From positions 1-64,000 of the forward strand of contig NZ_JADPKA010000017.1 of the NCBI RefSeq assembly GCF_023073715.1: 64,000 nucleotides of DNA, read 5' to 3'. Shown here piece by piece: positions 17,931 through 29,696 of this stretch. The notes beneath the pieces were generated by a model, which was not told where the DNA came from, made no database searches, and saw only the letters and a list, made by a program, of their open reading frames with translations. The DNA is from Bradyrhizobium sp. 164 (GTDB taxonomy: Bacteria > Pseudomonadota > Alphaproteobacteria > Rhizobiales > Xanthobacteraceae). A program made the position numbers and the translations under genes. Numbering within the stretch: position 1 is the first letter of the stretch; the number at the start of each line of letters is the position of its first letter.

Positions 17931-18290
17931 ATGTCTCGCGTCAAACGCGGTGTGACCGCCCACGCCAAGCACAAGAAAGTCTACAAGGCCGCCAAGGGCT
18001 TCTATGGCCGCCGCAAGAACACCATCCGCGCCGCCAAGCCGGCGGTCGAGAAGGCCATGCAATATGCCTTCCGTGACCGCAAGCGCAAAAAGCGGACATT
18101 CCGCGCGCTCTGGATCCAGCGCCTCAACGCCGCAGTCCGTCCGTTCGGCCTGACCTACAGCCGATTTATCGACGGCCTCGCCAAATCTGGCGTCACCGTG
18201 GACCGCAAGGTGCTGTCGGATCTCGCGATCAACGAGCCCGCCTCGTTCCAGGCGATCGCCGAGAAGGCCAAGGCCGCGCTTGCGGCGTAA
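17931..18290 (+). CDS. rplT: 50S ribosomal protein L20
   Basis: The protein has 119 residues. [19 protein letters not shown], followed by [23 protein letters not shown] and [22 protein letters not shown], is the full L20 sequence. L20 is an early 23S rRNA assembly protein and a known autoregulator of the rpmI-rplT message in other bacteria. GAAGGA precedes the ATG. The 215 bases between rplT and pheS hold GC-rich hairpins and a half copy of the ACGTGGATGCCCGG repeat. Confidence 0.98.
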   Translation: MSRVKRGVTAHAKHKKVYKAAKGFYGRRKNTIRAAKPAVEKAMQYAFRDRKRKKRTFRALWIQRLNAAVRPFGLTYSRFIDGLAKSGVTVDRKVLSDLAINEPASFQAIAEKAKAALAA

Positions 18291-18505
18291 CAGGGCCGAC
18301 GCCGCGCTGGCGGCGTAGCCGTCCTCCACTGTGCTCTGCACAGCGTTCAGCTTGTGATGGCCCGGGCAGAGGCGCGTCTTGCCGCCTTACTGCCCCGGCC
18401 GTCATCTCTTGCGCAAGCATACTTCTCAGACGTGGATGCCCGGCAGCGCGCCGGGTGTGACGGGCTAGGATCATCGGCTCAGCATCCTGGCCAAAAGGGA
18501 TTGCC

Positions 18506-19588
18506 ATGACCGATCTTGCCCAGCTCGAAGCCCAGATCATCACCGACATCACCGCCGCGGCGGACGAGGCGGCGCTCGAAGCCGTGCGTGTCGCAGCCCT
18601 TGGCAAGAAGGGCTCGATCTCCGCACTGCTCGCAACGCTCGGCAAGATGTCGCCGGACGAGCGCAAGACGCAAGGCGCCGCGATCAACCAGGCCAAGGAC
18701 AAGGTCACCGAGGCGCTCGCAGCAAAGCGCGACGTCTTGAAGTCGGCGGCGCTCGATGCCCGGCTGGCCGCCGAGACCATCGATGTCACGCTGCCCTTGC
18801 GCGATGCCGCGGCCGAGGCCGGCCGAATCCACCCGCTGAGCCAGGTCTGGGACGAGTTGACCACGATCTTCGCCGACATGGGATTCTCGGTCGCCGAAGG
18901 CCCCGATATCGAGACGGATGATTACAACTTCACCAAGCTGAATTTTCCGGAAGGCCATCCCGCGCGCGAGATGCACGACACCTTCTTCTTTCATCCGAAG
19001 GAAGACGGCTCGCGCATGCTGCTGCGGACCCACACCTCGCCGGTGCAGGTGCGCACCATGCTGAGCCAGAAGCCGCCCATTCGCGTGATCTGCCCGGGTC
19101 GCACTTACCGCATCGATTCGGACGCGACCCACACGCCGCAATTCCACCAGGTCGAAGGCCTCGTCATCGACAAGCACTCGCATCTCGGCCACCTCAAATG
19201 GATCCTGCACGAGTTCTGCAAGGCGTTCTTCGAGGTCGACCACATCAACATGCGCTTCCGTCCCTCGTTCTTCCCGTTCACCGAGCCCTCGCTTGAAGTC
19301 GACATCCAGTGCCGTCGCGACAAGGGCGAGATCCGCTTCGGCGAGGGCGAGGACTGGCTGGAGATTCTCGGCTGCGGCATGGTGCATCCGAACGTGCTGC
19401 GCGCCTGCGGCATCGATCCCGACGAGTACCAGGGCTTTGCCTGGGGCATGGGCATCGACCGCATTGCCATGCTGAAATACGGCATCGCCGATCTGCGCCA
19501 GCTGTTCGACAGCGACGTCCGCTGGCTGTCCCATTACGGCTTCAAGCCGCTGGAGGTACCGACGCTGGCTGGGGGGCTGAGCTCGTGA
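18506..19588 (+). CDS. pheS: Phenylalanyl-tRNA synthetase alpha subunit
   Basis: This is the catalytic subunit of the (alpha-beta)2 enzyme that charges tRNA-Phe. The N-terminal coiled coil is followed by class II motif 1 ([19 protein letters not shown]), motif 2 ([31 protein letters not shown]) and motif 3 ([14 protein letters not shown]). At 360 residues it is complete. AAAAGGGA precedes the ATG. In most bacteria pheT follows immediately; here 553 bases with a DUF559 gene and inverted repeats intervene. Confidence 0.98.
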   Translation: MTDLAQLEAQIITDITAAADEAALEAVRVAALGKKGSISALLATLGKMSPDERKTQGAAINQAKDKVTEALAAKRDVLKSAALDARLAAETIDVTLPLRDAAAEAGRIHPLSQVWDELTTIFADMGFSVAEGPDIETDDYNFTKLNFPEGHPAREMHDTFFFHPKEDGSRMLLRTHTSPVQVRTMLSQKPPIRVICPGRTYRIDSDATHTPQFHQVEGLVIDKHSHLGHLKWILHEFCKAFFEVDHINMRFRPSFFPFTEPSLEVDIQCRRDKGEIRFGEGEDWLEILGCGMVHPNVLRACGIDPDEYQGFAWGMGIDRIAMLKYGIADLRQLFDSDVRWLSHYGFKPLEVPTLAGGLSS

Positions 19589-19626
19589 TGGTCAGCGCTG
19601 GGAGCAATTCCACAAAGACCCTTTCC

Positions 19627-19670
19627 GTTCCCTCCCCCCTTGTGGGGGAGGGTCAGGGAGGGGGGTAGCC
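19627..19670. repeat. Left inverted-repeat arm of the DUF559 cassette
   Basis: It starts GTTCCCTCCCCCCTTG, continues with the complementary GGGGGAGGG and ends with a G-rich tail and TAGCC. It lies 38 bases after the pheS stop and 4 bases before the DUF559 ATG. Confidence 0.85.
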
Positions 19671-19674
19671 GCAG

Positions 19675-20145
19675 ATGCCGCACACAGTGGTGAGCGACCG
19701 TCAGCGCAGCCGAGCGAAGCAACTTCGCCGCACGATGACGCGCGCTGAGACACTGCTATGGCGATATCTGAAAGCTAATCGCATGGATGGCCTGGGCGTC
19801 CGACGTCAGACACCGATCGGGAGTTACATCGCCGATTTCGTGTGCTTCTCATCGAAGCTAATTATCGAGCTCGATGGAGAATCTCACAATTTCGAGGAAC
19901 GGCAGAAGGCAGATCAGCGTCGTGATGCGTTCTTCGTCGCGGAAGGATTTCAGGTTCTGCGTTTCACGAATGAGCAGGTGATGTCAAACCTTGAGGGAGT
20001 TGTCGAGGCAATCCGCCAGGCAGCTTCCGTCAGAGCGCGCGGCTTACCCCCCTCCCTGCCCCTCCCCCACAAGGGGGGAGGGAACACTGGCACCGACCAA
20101 GATCAATTCGTAAACACCGACAAGAACCGAGGCACACAGCCATGA
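19675..20145 (+). CDS. DUF559 (Vsr/PD-D/ExK-like) endonuclease-domain protein
   Basis: The protein has 156 residues. The core [51 protein letters not shown] and [12 protein letters not shown] is the DUF559 fold, related to very-short-patch-repair and PD-(D/E)xK nucleases. Candidate metal ligands are D54, E66 and D68, with H71, D80 and R84 nearby. Biochemical activity of DUF559 proteins is little known. From about residue 122 onward the frame translates the right inverted repeat ([14 protein letters not shown]), so the natural domain ends before that. The TGA overlaps the pheT ATG (ATGA), giving translational coupling. Base composition is lower in G+C than its neighbours, a sign of transfer. 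Confidence 0.85.
   Translation: MPHTVVSDRQRSRAKQLRRTMTRAETLLWRYLKANRMDGLGVRRQTPIGSYIADFVCFSSKLIIELDGESHNFEERQKADQRRDAFFVAEGFQVLRFTNEQVMSNLEGVVEAIRQAASVRARGLPPSLPLPHKGGGNTGTDQDQFVNTDKNRGTQP
20041..20085. repeat. Right inverted-repeat arm of the DUF559 cassette
   Basis: GGCTTACCCCCCTCCCTGCC followed by a CCTCCCCC/GGGGGGAGG hairpin and GGAAC is the reverse complement of the left arm with one mismatch and one extra base. It lies inside the DUF559 reading frame, 57 bases before pheT. Confidence 0.85.
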
Positions 20146-22550
20146 AATTCACCCTCTCCTGGCTGAAGGATCATCTCGACACCGACGAGCCCCTGGAAAG
20201 GCTCGCCGACAAGCTCACCATGATCGGGCTCGAGGTCGAGAACATCGAGGACAAGGCGAAGGCGCTGAAGCCCTTCACCATTGCGAAGGTGATCTCGGCC
20301 GAGCAGCATCCGAATGCGGATCGCCTGCGGGTCTGCATGGTCGACACCGGTGACGGTGGCGCGCCGGTGCAGGTCGTGTGCGGCGCGCCGAATGCGCGGG
20401 CCGGGCTCGTCAGCGTGTTCTCGCCGCCCGGCACCTACATTCCCGGCAAGGACATCACGCTCGGGGTCGGCACCATCCGCGGCGTCGAGAGCCGCGGCAT
20501 GCTGTGCTCGGCGGCCGAGCTGCAGATATCCAACGACCATGACGGCATCATGGAATTGCCTGCGGACGCGCCGATCGGCGCCGGCTACGCCGAATGGGCC
20601 GCGCTTGGCGATCCCGTGATCGAGATCAACCTGACCCCGAACCGGCAGGACTGCACAGGCGTGCACGGAATCGCGCGCGATCTTGCCGCTGCCGACATGG
20701 GCAAGTTCAAGGACCCCACGATCAAGCCGATCAAGGGCGAATTCCCCTGCCCGGTGAAAGTGACGGTCGAAGACGCCACGCTGTGCCCGGGCTTCGCGCT
20801 GCGCCTCGTGCGCGACGTCAAGAACGGCCCGTCGCCGGAATGGCTCCAGAAGCGGCTGACCGCGATCGGGCTGCGCCCGATCAACGCGCTGGTCGATATC
20901 ACCAATTTCATGACGTTCGATCGCGCACGGCCGCTACATGTGTTCGACGCCAAGAAAGTGAGCGGCAATCTCGTCGTACGGCGCGCCCGCGAGGGCGAGA
21001 GCCTGCTGGCGCTCGACGGCCGCACCTACAATCTCGATCCCAATATCTGCGTGATCGCGGATGAGCACGGCGTCGAATCGCTTGCCGGCATCATGGGCGG
21101 CGAGGCCTCGGGCTGCGACGAGAACACCACCGACGTTCTGATCGAATCGGCGCTGTGGAACGAGATCAACATCGCCCAGACCGGCCGCAAGCTCGGTGTG
21201 AATTCGGATGCGCGCTACCGCTTCGAGCGTGGCGTCGATCCGGCCTTCATGGTGCCGGGGCTCGAGCTCGCGACCAAGCTGGTGATGGAGTTGTGCGGCG
21301 GCACGCCGTCCGAGACCGCCGTGGTCGGCAAGGCCTTCGGCGACGACCGCGTGATCGATTTCCCGGTCACCGAAGTCAAGCGTCTGTCCGGCATCGAGGT
21401 GCCCCAGCCGGAGATGAAGCGCATCCTGACCCATCTCGGCTTCATGATGGCGGGCCCAGGTCCGGTGGTGAAGGTCGCAGTCCCCTCCTGGCGCACCGAC
21501 GTGCACGGCAAGGCCGACATCGTCGAAGAGATCGTGCGCATCTTCGGTGTCGACAAAGTGCCGATGACGCCGTTCGAGCGCGGCGAAGACGCACGCAAGC
21601 CTGTGCTGACCCCGCTTCAGCTGCGCACCCGGCGCGCGCGGCGCGCGCTGGCGAGCCGCGGCATGGTCGAGGCCGTGACGTGGTCGTTTATCGCAAAACC
21701 CGCGGCAAAATTGTTCGGCGGCGGCCAGCGCGAGCTCGAGGTGGCGAACCCGATCGCATCCGACCTTTCCGACATGCGCCCGACGCTACTCGCGGGCCTG
21801 CTCGCGGCGGCGCAGGCCAATGCCGATCGCGGCTTTGGCGACGTCGCGCTGTTCGAGGTGGGGCAGCTGTTCAGGGGAGACCGCCCGCAAGATCAGTTCA
21901 TGGCGGCGAGCGGCGTACGCCGCGGCTTTGCGTCCTCGGAAGGTCTCGGCCGGCACTGGTCCGGCTCGGCGCAGGCTGATGTGTTCGACGCCAAAGCCGA
22001 TGCGCTGGCGGTGCTCGCCGCTGCCGGCGCGCCGATGCAGGCGCTTCAGATCGTCGCCGGTGGCCCCGGCTGGCTGCATCCGGGGCGTTCGGGCACGATC
22101 CAGATCGGTCCGCAGAACGTGCTTGGCTATTTCGGCGAGATGCACCCGCGCGCGCTCGAGGCGCTCGGGGCCGACGGCCCGCTGATCGTGTTCGAGGTGA
22201 TCCTCGACCGCATTCCGGAGGCGAAGAAGAAGCCGACCTGCGCCAAGCCTGCGATCGAGCTGTCGGCGTTCCAGCCTGTTATGCGCGACTTCGCCTTTAT
22301 CGTCGATCGCACAGTCAAGGCCGGCGACATCGTGCGCGCGGCGCAAGGCGTCGACAAGAAGCTGATCACGGGGGTCAGCGTCTTCGACGTCTACGAGGGC
22401 AAGGGCATCGATGACGGCAAGAAGTCGATCGCGATCGCGGTCACGATCCAGCCGCGCGAGAAGACGCTGACTGACCAGGAGATCGAGGCTGTGGCCGCGA
22501 AGGTCGTGGCCGAGGTGACGAAGAAGACCGGCGGCACTCTTCGCGGATGA
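20142..22550 (+). CDS. pheT: Phenylalanyl-tRNA synthetase beta subunit
   Basis: The protein has 802 residues with the full bacterial layout. The N-terminal tRNA-binding OB fold ([21 protein letters not shown]) is followed by the B3/4 editing domain ([20 protein letters not shown]), B5 ([10 protein letters not shown] and the following [15 protein letters not shown]) and the catalytic-like core. The C-terminal ferredoxin-fold anticodon-binding domain ([20 protein letters not shown]) closes it. The ATG overlaps the DUF559 stop. Its own stop overlaps the start of the TauE-like gene. Confidence 0.98.
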   Translation: MKFTLSWLKDHLDTDEPLERLADKLTMIGLEVENIEDKAKALKPFTIAKVISAEQHPNADRLRVCMVDTGDGGAPVQVVCGAPNARAGLVSVFSPPGTYIPGKDITLGVGTIRGVESRGMLCSAAELQISNDHDGIMELPADAPIGAGYAEWAALGDPVIEINLTPNRQDCTGVHGIARDLAAADMGKFKDPTIKPIKGEFPCPVKVTVEDATLCPGFALRLVRDVKNGPSPEWLQKRLTAIGLRPINALVDITNFMTFDRARPLHVFDAKKVSGNLVVRRAREGESLLALDGRTYNLDPNICVIADEHGVESLAGIMGGEASGCDENTTDVLIESALWNEINIAQTGRKLGVNSDARYRFERGVDPAFMVPGLELATKLVMELCGGTPSETAVVGKAFGDDRVIDFPVTEVKRLSGIEVPQPEMKRILTHLGFMMAGPGPVVKVAVPSWRTDVHGKADIVEEIVRIFGVDKVPMTPFERGEDARKPVLTPLQLRTRRARRALASRGMVEAVTWSFIAKPAAKLFGGGQRELEVANPIASDLSDMRPTLLAGLLAAAQANADRGFGDVALFEVGQLFRGDRPQDQFMAASGVRRGFASSEGLGRHWSGSAQADVFDAKADALAVLAAAGAPMQALQIVAGGPGWLHPGRSGTIQIGPQNVLGYFGEMHPRALEALGADGPLIVFEVILDRIPEAKKKPTCAKPAIELSAFQPVMRDFAFIVDRTVKAGDIVRAAQGVDKKLITGVSVFDVYEGKGIDDGKKSIAIAVTIQPREKTLTDQEIEAVAAKVVAEVTKKTGGTLRG

Positions 22551-23317
22551 GCCTGACGGACTTTCTGCCGAAGGACGTCAGCCTCACCATTGCGATGGCG
22601 CTCTGCGCTGTCGCGTTCGTTTCGGGCACCGCCCGCGGCTTCTCCGGGTTCGGTTCGGCGCTGATCTTCATGCCGCTGGCGAGCAGCATCGCTGCGCCGC
22701 GGCTCGTGGCTGCCTTGCTGCTCGTGATCGATTTCGTCGCGGCCGCGCCGCTCCTGCCCGACGCCTGGCGCAAGGCGGACTGCAAGGCCACGGCCGTGAT
22801 CGTGCTGGGCGCGCTGATCGGCGTGCCCCTTGGGACCTATTTCCTCAGCGTACTCGAGCCCGTCACCACGCGCTGGATCATCTCCTGCTTCGTCGCCGCG
22901 CTGCTGCTCCTGCTGCTGTCGGGCTGGCGCTATCGCGGCAAGGACCACACCTGGCTCTCGGTCGGCATCGGCGGCCTTTCCGGCTTCTGTAGCGGGCTGG
23001 CGCAGACCGGCGGTCCACCGATCGTCGGGTATTGGCTCGGCCGTCCGATTGCGCCGATCGTCGCGCGCGCCAACATCGTGCTGTTCTTCGGCGCGTCGGA
23101 TTTCTTCTCGATGGTGAGTTACGCGAGCACGGGCCTGATCTCGCGCGAGTCGCTCGCGCTTTCGCTGATCGTCGGCCCGGTCTATGCGATCGGCGTCGCG
23201 TTCGGTGCATCACTGTTCGGCCGCGCGAGTGAGAAGGTGTTTCGCGGCATCTGCTACGCGTTGATCGCGCTGGCGGTGATTGCCGGGCTGCCGGTGCTGG
23301 ATGGGATATTGCGGTAA
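22547..23317 (+). CDS. Sulfite exporter TauE/SafE (DUF81)-family membrane protein
   Basis: The protein has 256 residues with about eight hydrophobic helices arranged as two repeats. The conserved [19 protein letters not shown] in the first half is mirrored by [19 protein letters not shown] in the second. Members export sulfite, sulfoacetate or other organosulfonates, or are anion permeases of unknown substrate. The ATG overlaps the pheT stop, so it is probably translated from the pheT message, though a functional link to tRNA charging is unlikely. Confidence 0.85.
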   Translation: MSLTDFLPKDVSLTIAMALCAVAFVSGTARGFSGFGSALIFMPLASSIAAPRLVAALLLVIDFVAAAPLLPDAWRKADCKATAVIVLGALIGVPLGTYFLSVLEPVTTRWIISCFVAALLLLLLSGWRYRGKDHTWLSVGIGGLSGFCSGLAQTGGPPIVGYWLGRPIAPIVARANIVLFFGASDFFSMVSYASTGLISRESLALSLIVGPVYAIGVAFGASLFGRASEKVFRGICYALIALAVIAGLPVLDGILR

Positions 23318-23323
23318 ACCAAT

Positions 23324-23472
23324 GCTGTCGTCCCCTGCGAATGCAGGGGAACCATACCGCGTGATCTATCGATTAGGCACGAGTGACCGCCCCGACGAAG
23401 ATCTTTTATCTGCTGGTCTTCGCCAAGCTCTCCCTGTGGTTTGTGGGTCCCTGCGTTCGCAGGGACGACAGC
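23324..23472. repeat. Doublet-hairpin repeat (REP/BIME-like)
   Basis: The arms are inverted. The left begins GCTGTCGTCCCCTGCGAATG and forms the hairpin CCCCTGC-GAAT-GCAGGGG. The right is GGGTCCCTGCGTTCGCAGGG followed by ACGACAGC. About 90 bases of spacer lie between. The outer sequence GCTGTCGTCC recurs in the element at 26066. It lies between the convergent TauE-like and amine oxidase genes. Confidence 0.75.
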
Positions 23473-23495
23473 GGAGTGTTTGGGGACTGATTGCC

Positions 23496-24884
23496 TCACT
23501 GCCGCGGCACGCGTCGCTTCTTGGTCGACTGCGTCGGGACATCCGCCGGCTCGTCTTTGAGCGCGCCGATCTTGCGCAGCGCGGCGTCCGCGGCGCGTTC
23601 GCCGCTTTCCCAGGCGCCGTCGACGGTGCCCCACAGCGTCTCATGCGTGGCTTCGCCGGCAAGGAACATGTTGCCGATCGGCTCCGTCAAAACCTTTCGC
23701 GAGAGGTGACCGCCGGGCGCGGCCGCCGACATCGCGCCCATGACATAAGGCGAGGCATTCCAGCGCGTCGCGCTGGTCTTCTGCACGGCGGCCGCAGCTT
23801 CGCTGCCGAACAGTTTGGTGATCCACTCCTTCGCGAAAGCCGTCATCGCCTGCTCGCCCTGTCCGGAGAGATCGCGGCCGAACGAGCCGCCGACGTCGAT
23901 TGAGCACAGCACGGAGCCGCCGATATTGGCGAACAACAGCGCCGTACGCGTCGAATTGCTCTGCTCGATCAGGGTGTCGTCGCGCGACAGTCCGAGCGGG
24001 TTGCCCGGCAGTTGCAGCACGATGCGATCGTAGCTGCCGAGGGTGAGCTTCGATGCCGCGTCCAGCGTGCGTTTCGGAATGTCGGGTCCGAACTTGATCG
24101 CGCCAGAGGTCAGTACGTTGGTCGAGACGGTGATGATGGCGGCGCGGGCCGCGATCTTGCCGCTTGGGGTCTCCACTCCGACATCGCGATTGCTCCAGAC
24201 GATCCGGCTCACCGGCGTCGACAGCACCACCGGCGCCTGCTCGCCGAGTTTCGCGATCAGCGTCCCCAGACCCTGGCGGCAGGCGATCGCGCCATTGCGG
24301 TCCTGCGCGCGGGCCTTGTCGATGGCCGAAAGCTCCTTCAGATCCTTGCCCGCGAAGCCCGCGCCCAGCATGAACTCGGTCGCGCCAGCCCAGTCGCCGA
24401 GATCCTTCGGCAGCACGGAGGCGCAAGAGGTGTCCAGCTTGCCGCGCGCGGCGTCGTCGATGGCACGGTTGGTGCGGACCAGCGCGGCCAGGAACTCCTC
24501 GGTTTCGCCGGCGCGCGCATTGCGGCGGCCGATGCGCATTTTCTGGCCCGATGGCGCCGGCAGCACGTCGAGCCCGGCGCTGCGCGCCAGCCGGATCATC
24601 GGATTGGTGTCGGGATTGTGCATCCAGCGCGCGCCGCGGTCGAACGGCGTGCCGAAAATCGTGCTATCCGTGATGCAACGGCCGCCGATCTGGGCCGCCG
24701 CTTCCACCACCACAACCCTGCGGTTGGCGGCCATGATGCGCCGCGCTGCGGCAATCCCCGCAGCCCCCGCGCCAATCACGACGACATCGGCCTCCCGCGG
24801 CGGGGTCGCGGCGGTCGCGCGCAGCACAGGCATCGCGGCAAGGCCCGCCGACGCCGAAAGGAAGCCGCGGCGCGTGATAGTCAT
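23496..24884 (-). CDS. Tat-exported FAD-dependent amine oxidase-like protein
   Basis: The protein has 462 residues. The N-terminus MTITRRGFLSASAGLAAMP is a twin-arginine signal, so the folded flavoprotein goes to the periplasm. The dinucleotide motif is VVVIGAGAAGIAAARRIMAA, and VVEAAAQIGGRCITD is the amine-oxidase GG motif. At the C-terminus MFLAGEATHETLWGTVDGA closes the FAD site, as in monoamine and polyamine oxidases. The substrate amine is unknown. I chose the ATG at 24884 because it starts the Tat signal and has GGAA upstream. The open frame extends to 24974. The lysine-rich tail (STKKRRVPRQ) is unusual for a periplasmic protein. Confidence 0.83.
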   Translation of the reverse strand: MTITRRGFLSASAGLAAMPVLRATAATPPREADVVVIGAGAAGIAAARRIMAANRRVVVVEAAAQIGGRCITDSTIFGTPFDRGARWMHNPDTNPMIRLARSAGLDVLPAPSGQKMRIGRRNARAGETEEFLAALVRTNRAIDDAARGKLDTSCASVLPKDLGDWAGATEFMLGAGFAGKDLKELSAIDKARAQDRNGAIACRQGLGTLIAKLGEQAPVVLSTPVSRIVWSNRDVGVETPSGKIAARAAIITVSTNVLTSGAIKFGPDIPKRTLDAASKLTLGSYDRIVLQLPGNPLGLSRDDTLIEQSNSTRTALLFANIGGSVLCSIDVGGSFGRDLSGQGEQAMTAFAKEWITKLFGSEAAAAVQKTSATRWNASPYVMGAMSAAAPGGHLSRKVLTEPIGNMFLAGEATHETLWGTVDGAWESGERAADAALRKIGALKDEPADVPTQSTKKRRVPRQ

Positions 24885-25076
24885 GTCATGGTTTCCGGGG
24901 ACTTGCGACGTATGGGAACAGCCCGCGAACCTTGCCGTATCTGATGTTGCGCAGCAACCATCATGGTGAATCAATCGTACTTGATCTCACAGAGTGATGA
25001 ACCGAATTGCAACACGTTTGGACCATGATAGAGAAGGGAAAAAGACGGCCGGAAAAGGCCCTGGGGGGAGTTTGAG

Positions 25077-26054
25077 ATGGGGACGGTCCTGGACTCGGTC
25101 GGCAAGCTGATTGCCGCGTACCTCTCGAAGGAGGTGCCGGGCTACGAGCCGTTCACGCCGAGCGACCCGGAGCACCTGCGCGGCGTCATCGAGCCTGGCG
25201 ACGTGCTGCTGGTCGAAGGCAACAACCGCATCTCCGGTATCATCAAATATCTGACGCAGTCGACCTGGTCGCACGCTGCGCTCTATGTCGGTCCGATCGA
25301 GGGCGCGGAGGAGGCTGACGGCGAGCCGCATGTGCTGATCGAGGCCAATATCGGCGAGGGCGTCACCTCTGCGCCTTTGTCGAAATATTTTCCCTATCAC
25401 ACCCGCCTCTGCCGCCCGGTCGGGCTGTCCTATGAGGACCGTACCACCGTCTGCCGTTATGCGATCAACCGCATCGGCTTCGGCTACGACACCAAAAACA
25501 TCGTCGACCTCATGCGCTTCCTGTTCCCGCTGCCGATACCACAGCGCTGGCGGCGGCGCATGATCGCGCTGGGATCGGGCGATCCCACCAAGATCATCTG
25601 CTCGGCGCTGATCGCGCAGGCGTTCGACGCCGTGCGCTACCCGATCCTGCCGAAGATCACCAAGGCCGGCAGCCGCGCCGCTCGCCGCGAAATTCTGCAC
25701 ATCCGCGATTCCTCGCTCTACATGCCCCGCGACTTCGACATCTCGCCCTATTTCGAAGTCGTGAAACCCACCATCGTGCACGGCTTCGACTACACAGCCT
25801 TGCACTGGGCCGACAAGCAGAAGCCGCTCGAGGAGGTGGCGGGCACATTCAGTGTGTTTCCAGAAACGCTCCGTGCGCCGCCGCTCGTTCCTGAGGCGTC
25901 TGACGAAGCGACGCCGGCTGAAATTTCGGCTGAAGAAGTGAGCAAGCAACCTGCCGAGATGGCCGAACGAATGTCGGAGCATTTCCCGCTGCTAAAGAGA
26001 TTGGCGATGTACCGCCCGCGGCGGCGGGGACGGGCAAGGGAGAGGGTGGCGTAG
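25077..26054 (+). CDS. YiiX/YebB-like permuted NlpC/P60 cysteine hydrolase
   Basis: The protein has 325 residues. GDVLLVEGNNRISGIIKYLT followed by STWSHAALYVG carries the opening strand and the catalytic His, and IICSALIAQAFDAV carries the catalytic Cys. This is the circularly permuted NlpC/P60 order of the YiiX (DUF830) family. Members cleave amide or thioester bonds in murein or lipids; the substrate here is unknown. The last 80 residues are acidic and proline-rich, then arginine-rich, and probably disordered. There is no signal peptide. The ATG at 25077 follows GGGGGGAG. It is divergent from the amine oxidase gene across 192 bases. Confidence 0.82.
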   Translation: MGTVLDSVGKLIAAYLSKEVPGYEPFTPSDPEHLRGVIEPGDVLLVEGNNRISGIIKYLTQSTWSHAALYVGPIEGAEEADGEPHVLIEANIGEGVTSAPLSKYFPYHTRLCRPVGLSYEDRTTVCRYAINRIGFGYDTKNIVDLMRFLFPLPIPQRWRRRMIALGSGDPTKIICSALIAQAFDAVRYPILPKITKAGSRAARREILHIRDSSLYMPRDFDISPYFEVVKPTIVHGFDYTALHWADKQKPLEEVAGTFSVFPETLRAPPLVPEASDEATPAEISAEEVSKQPAEMAERMSEHFPLLKRLAMYRPRRRGRARERVA

Positions 26055-26065
26055 ACCGCCTCCCC

Positions 26066-26196
26066 GCTGTCGTCCTGGCGAAAGCCAGGACCCGTTACCC
26101 CAGAGTGCAGTTTGACGAAGGCTCCGCGTTGGGTACGATTACCGCGCGCAGCCGAGAGATTCCGCGGTATGGGTCCTGGCTTTCGCCAGGACGACG
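26066..26196. repeat. Doublet-hairpin repeat (REP/BIME-like), perfect 25-base arms
   Basis: GTCGTCCTGGCGAAAGCCAG plus GACCC at the left is perfectly inverted at the right (GGGTCCTGGCTTTCGCCAGG, then ACGAC). Each arm also folds on itself as TCCTGGC-GAAA-GCCAGGA. About 77 bases lie between the arms. The architecture is the same as the element at 23324. Confidence 0.85.
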
Positions 26197-26239
26197 CTGG
26201 GGCGTATCTCGCGCGTCCCTTTGCAAAGTCATTCTACAG

Positions 26240-26353
26240 TCATTGCGAGCGCAGCGAAGCAATCCAGACTGCCGCCGCGGTGAGATTCTGGATTGCTTCG
26301 CGGAGCCTGTCATCGGGCCGCGCTTCGCGCGGACCGTTGGCTTGCAATCGCGA
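26240..26353. repeat. Palindromic repeat (TCATTGCGAGCGCAGCGAAG family)
   Basis: GCGAAGCAATCCAGA and TCTGGATTGCTTCGC are perfectly inverted 15-mers. Outer ends TCATTGCGAG and CTTGCAATCGCGA are imperfectly inverted. Together with the preceding element it fills the 309-base gap between the YiiX-like gene and csoR; I see no gene there. Confidence 0.8.
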
Positions 26354-26363
26354 AAGTAGGAAC

Positions 26364-26639
26364 CTACCGCTCCGCCCGTCCGATCACTGCCATCAGCTCC
26401 GCGATCTTCTCGCGCTGATCGGCCTTGTCGCCACTGGCGATGGCGTGCTCGACGCAATGGGCGACGTGATCCTTCAGGATCTCCTCCTCGACCCGGCGCA
26501 GCGCGGCGCGCACCGCCGAGATTTGCGTGACGATGTCGATGCAGTAGCGATCTTCCTCCACCATTTTCGAGAGGCCGCGAACCTGACCCTCGATCCGGCC
26601 GAGACGTTTTCCGACAGATGTCTTGATGTCCATGCGCAT
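26364..26639 (-). CDS. csoR: CsoR-family copper-sensing repressor
   Basis: The protein has 91 residues and is all-alpha. It carries the family helix [19 protein letters not shown] (read as [12 protein letters not shown] here) and the Cu(I) ligands C33, H58 and C62 in YCIDIV and DHVAHCVEH. This Cys-His-Cys set marks CsoR rather than the nickel/cobalt RcnR or formaldehyde FrmR types. In the family apo-CsoR represses and Cu(I) releases it. It faces the copper ATPase gene across a 50-base gap containing a good operator. I chose MRMDIKTSV (26639); the next ATG is 26633. A longer open frame would run through the operator and is rejected. Confidence 0.9.
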   Translation of the reverse strand: MRMDIKTSVGKRLGRIEGQVRGLSKMVEEDRYCIDIVTQISAVRAALRRVEEEILKDHVAHCVEHAIASGDKADQREKIAELMAVIGRAER

Positions 26640-26648
26640 GGGGCCTAT

Positions 26649-26665
26649 ATACCCCCCTAGGGTAT
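26649..26665. promoter_or_regulatory. Probable CsoR operator between csoR and copA
   Basis: ATACCCCCCTAGGGTAT is an inverted repeat (ATACCC/GGGTAT) with the C-tract and G-tract typical of CsoR/RcnR-type sites. It is 10 bases upstream of csoR and 25 bases upstream of copA, so one repressor could control both directions. Confidence 0.75.
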
Positions 26666-26689
26666 CAATTGCAAGGGCGGAGCCTCGCC

Positions 26690-29149
<2,460 letters not shown>

Positions 29150-29219
29150 ATCGCTTGCGCGGCCAGGCAAGATATAGGTAGCCCGGACAGGCCAAGCGAC
29201 ACGCGAGGAGAGATATCTG

Positions 29220-29672
29220 ATGCAGCGAATTACGATCACGATCGAGGATGATCTGCTGGCGGAGATCGACGCGGCGGCGGAAGCGCGCGGTTACCAGAAC
29301 CGCAGCGAGATCATCCGCGATCTCGCCCGCGCCGGCCTGCAGAAGAGCAGCGAGGATACCACGCAGACCGGCTCCTGCGTCGCGGGGCTCGTCTACGTCT
29401 ATGACCACGCCGCCCGAGATCTCTCAAAACGCTTGGTGCAGGAATTCCATGGCCATCACGACCTCGCGCTGGCGACCCTGCACGTCCATCTCGACGACGA
29501 CAATTGCATGGAGATGACGGCGCTGCGCGGCGCCGCCTCCGAGGTCAAGCATTTCGCCGATCACATCATCGCCGAACGCGGCGTGCGCTACGGTCGCGTG
29601 GTGATGATCCCGACCGGCGAAGCCAAGCACGTAAAGGCGCGCAAGCACAGGCAGGGCCATCGGCATGAGTAG
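29220..29672 (+). CDS. nikR: Nickel-responsive regulator NikR
   Basis: The protein has 150 residues. The N-terminal ribbon-helix-helix (RITITIEDDLLAEIDAAAEA, GYQNRSEIIRDLAR) binds DNA. The C-terminal ACT-like domain carries the high-affinity nickel ligands H77, H88, H90 and C96 (HVHLDDDNC), one residue offset from E. coli NikR H76, H87, H89 and C95. The tail after residue 135 is histidine- and lysine-rich. GAGGAGAG precedes the ATG. It follows copA by 70 bases on the same strand and may share its message. No nickel transport genes are in the window, so its targets lie elsewhere. Confidence 0.93.
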   Translation: MQRITITIEDDLLAEIDAAAEARGYQNRSEIIRDLARAGLQKSSEDTTQTGSCVAGLVYVYDHAARDLSKRLVQEFHGHHDLALATLHVHLDDDNCMEMTALRGAASEVKHFADHIIAERGVRYGRVVMIPTGEAKHVKARKHRQGHRHE

Positions 29673-29696
29673 CAACTAGCCGCACACGCGGTGCCG

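Larger units (their letters stand above)
19627..20085. mobile_element. Inverted-repeat-bounded cassette carrying a DUF559 gene, inserted between pheS and pheT
   Basis: A 44-base arm at 19627-19670 and a 45-base arm at 20041-20085 are inverted copies differing by one substitution and one extra base. Each arm is a hairpin (CCCTCCCCC/GGGGGAGGG with CTTG-type loop) plus a G-rich tail. Between them lies most of a DUF559 reading frame. By hand count G+C is 93 of 180 (about 52%) over 19801-19980, against 37 of 60 for the first pheT line. The unit separates two genes that are normally adjacent. No target-site duplication was recognised. Mobility is inferred. Confidence 0.6.
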
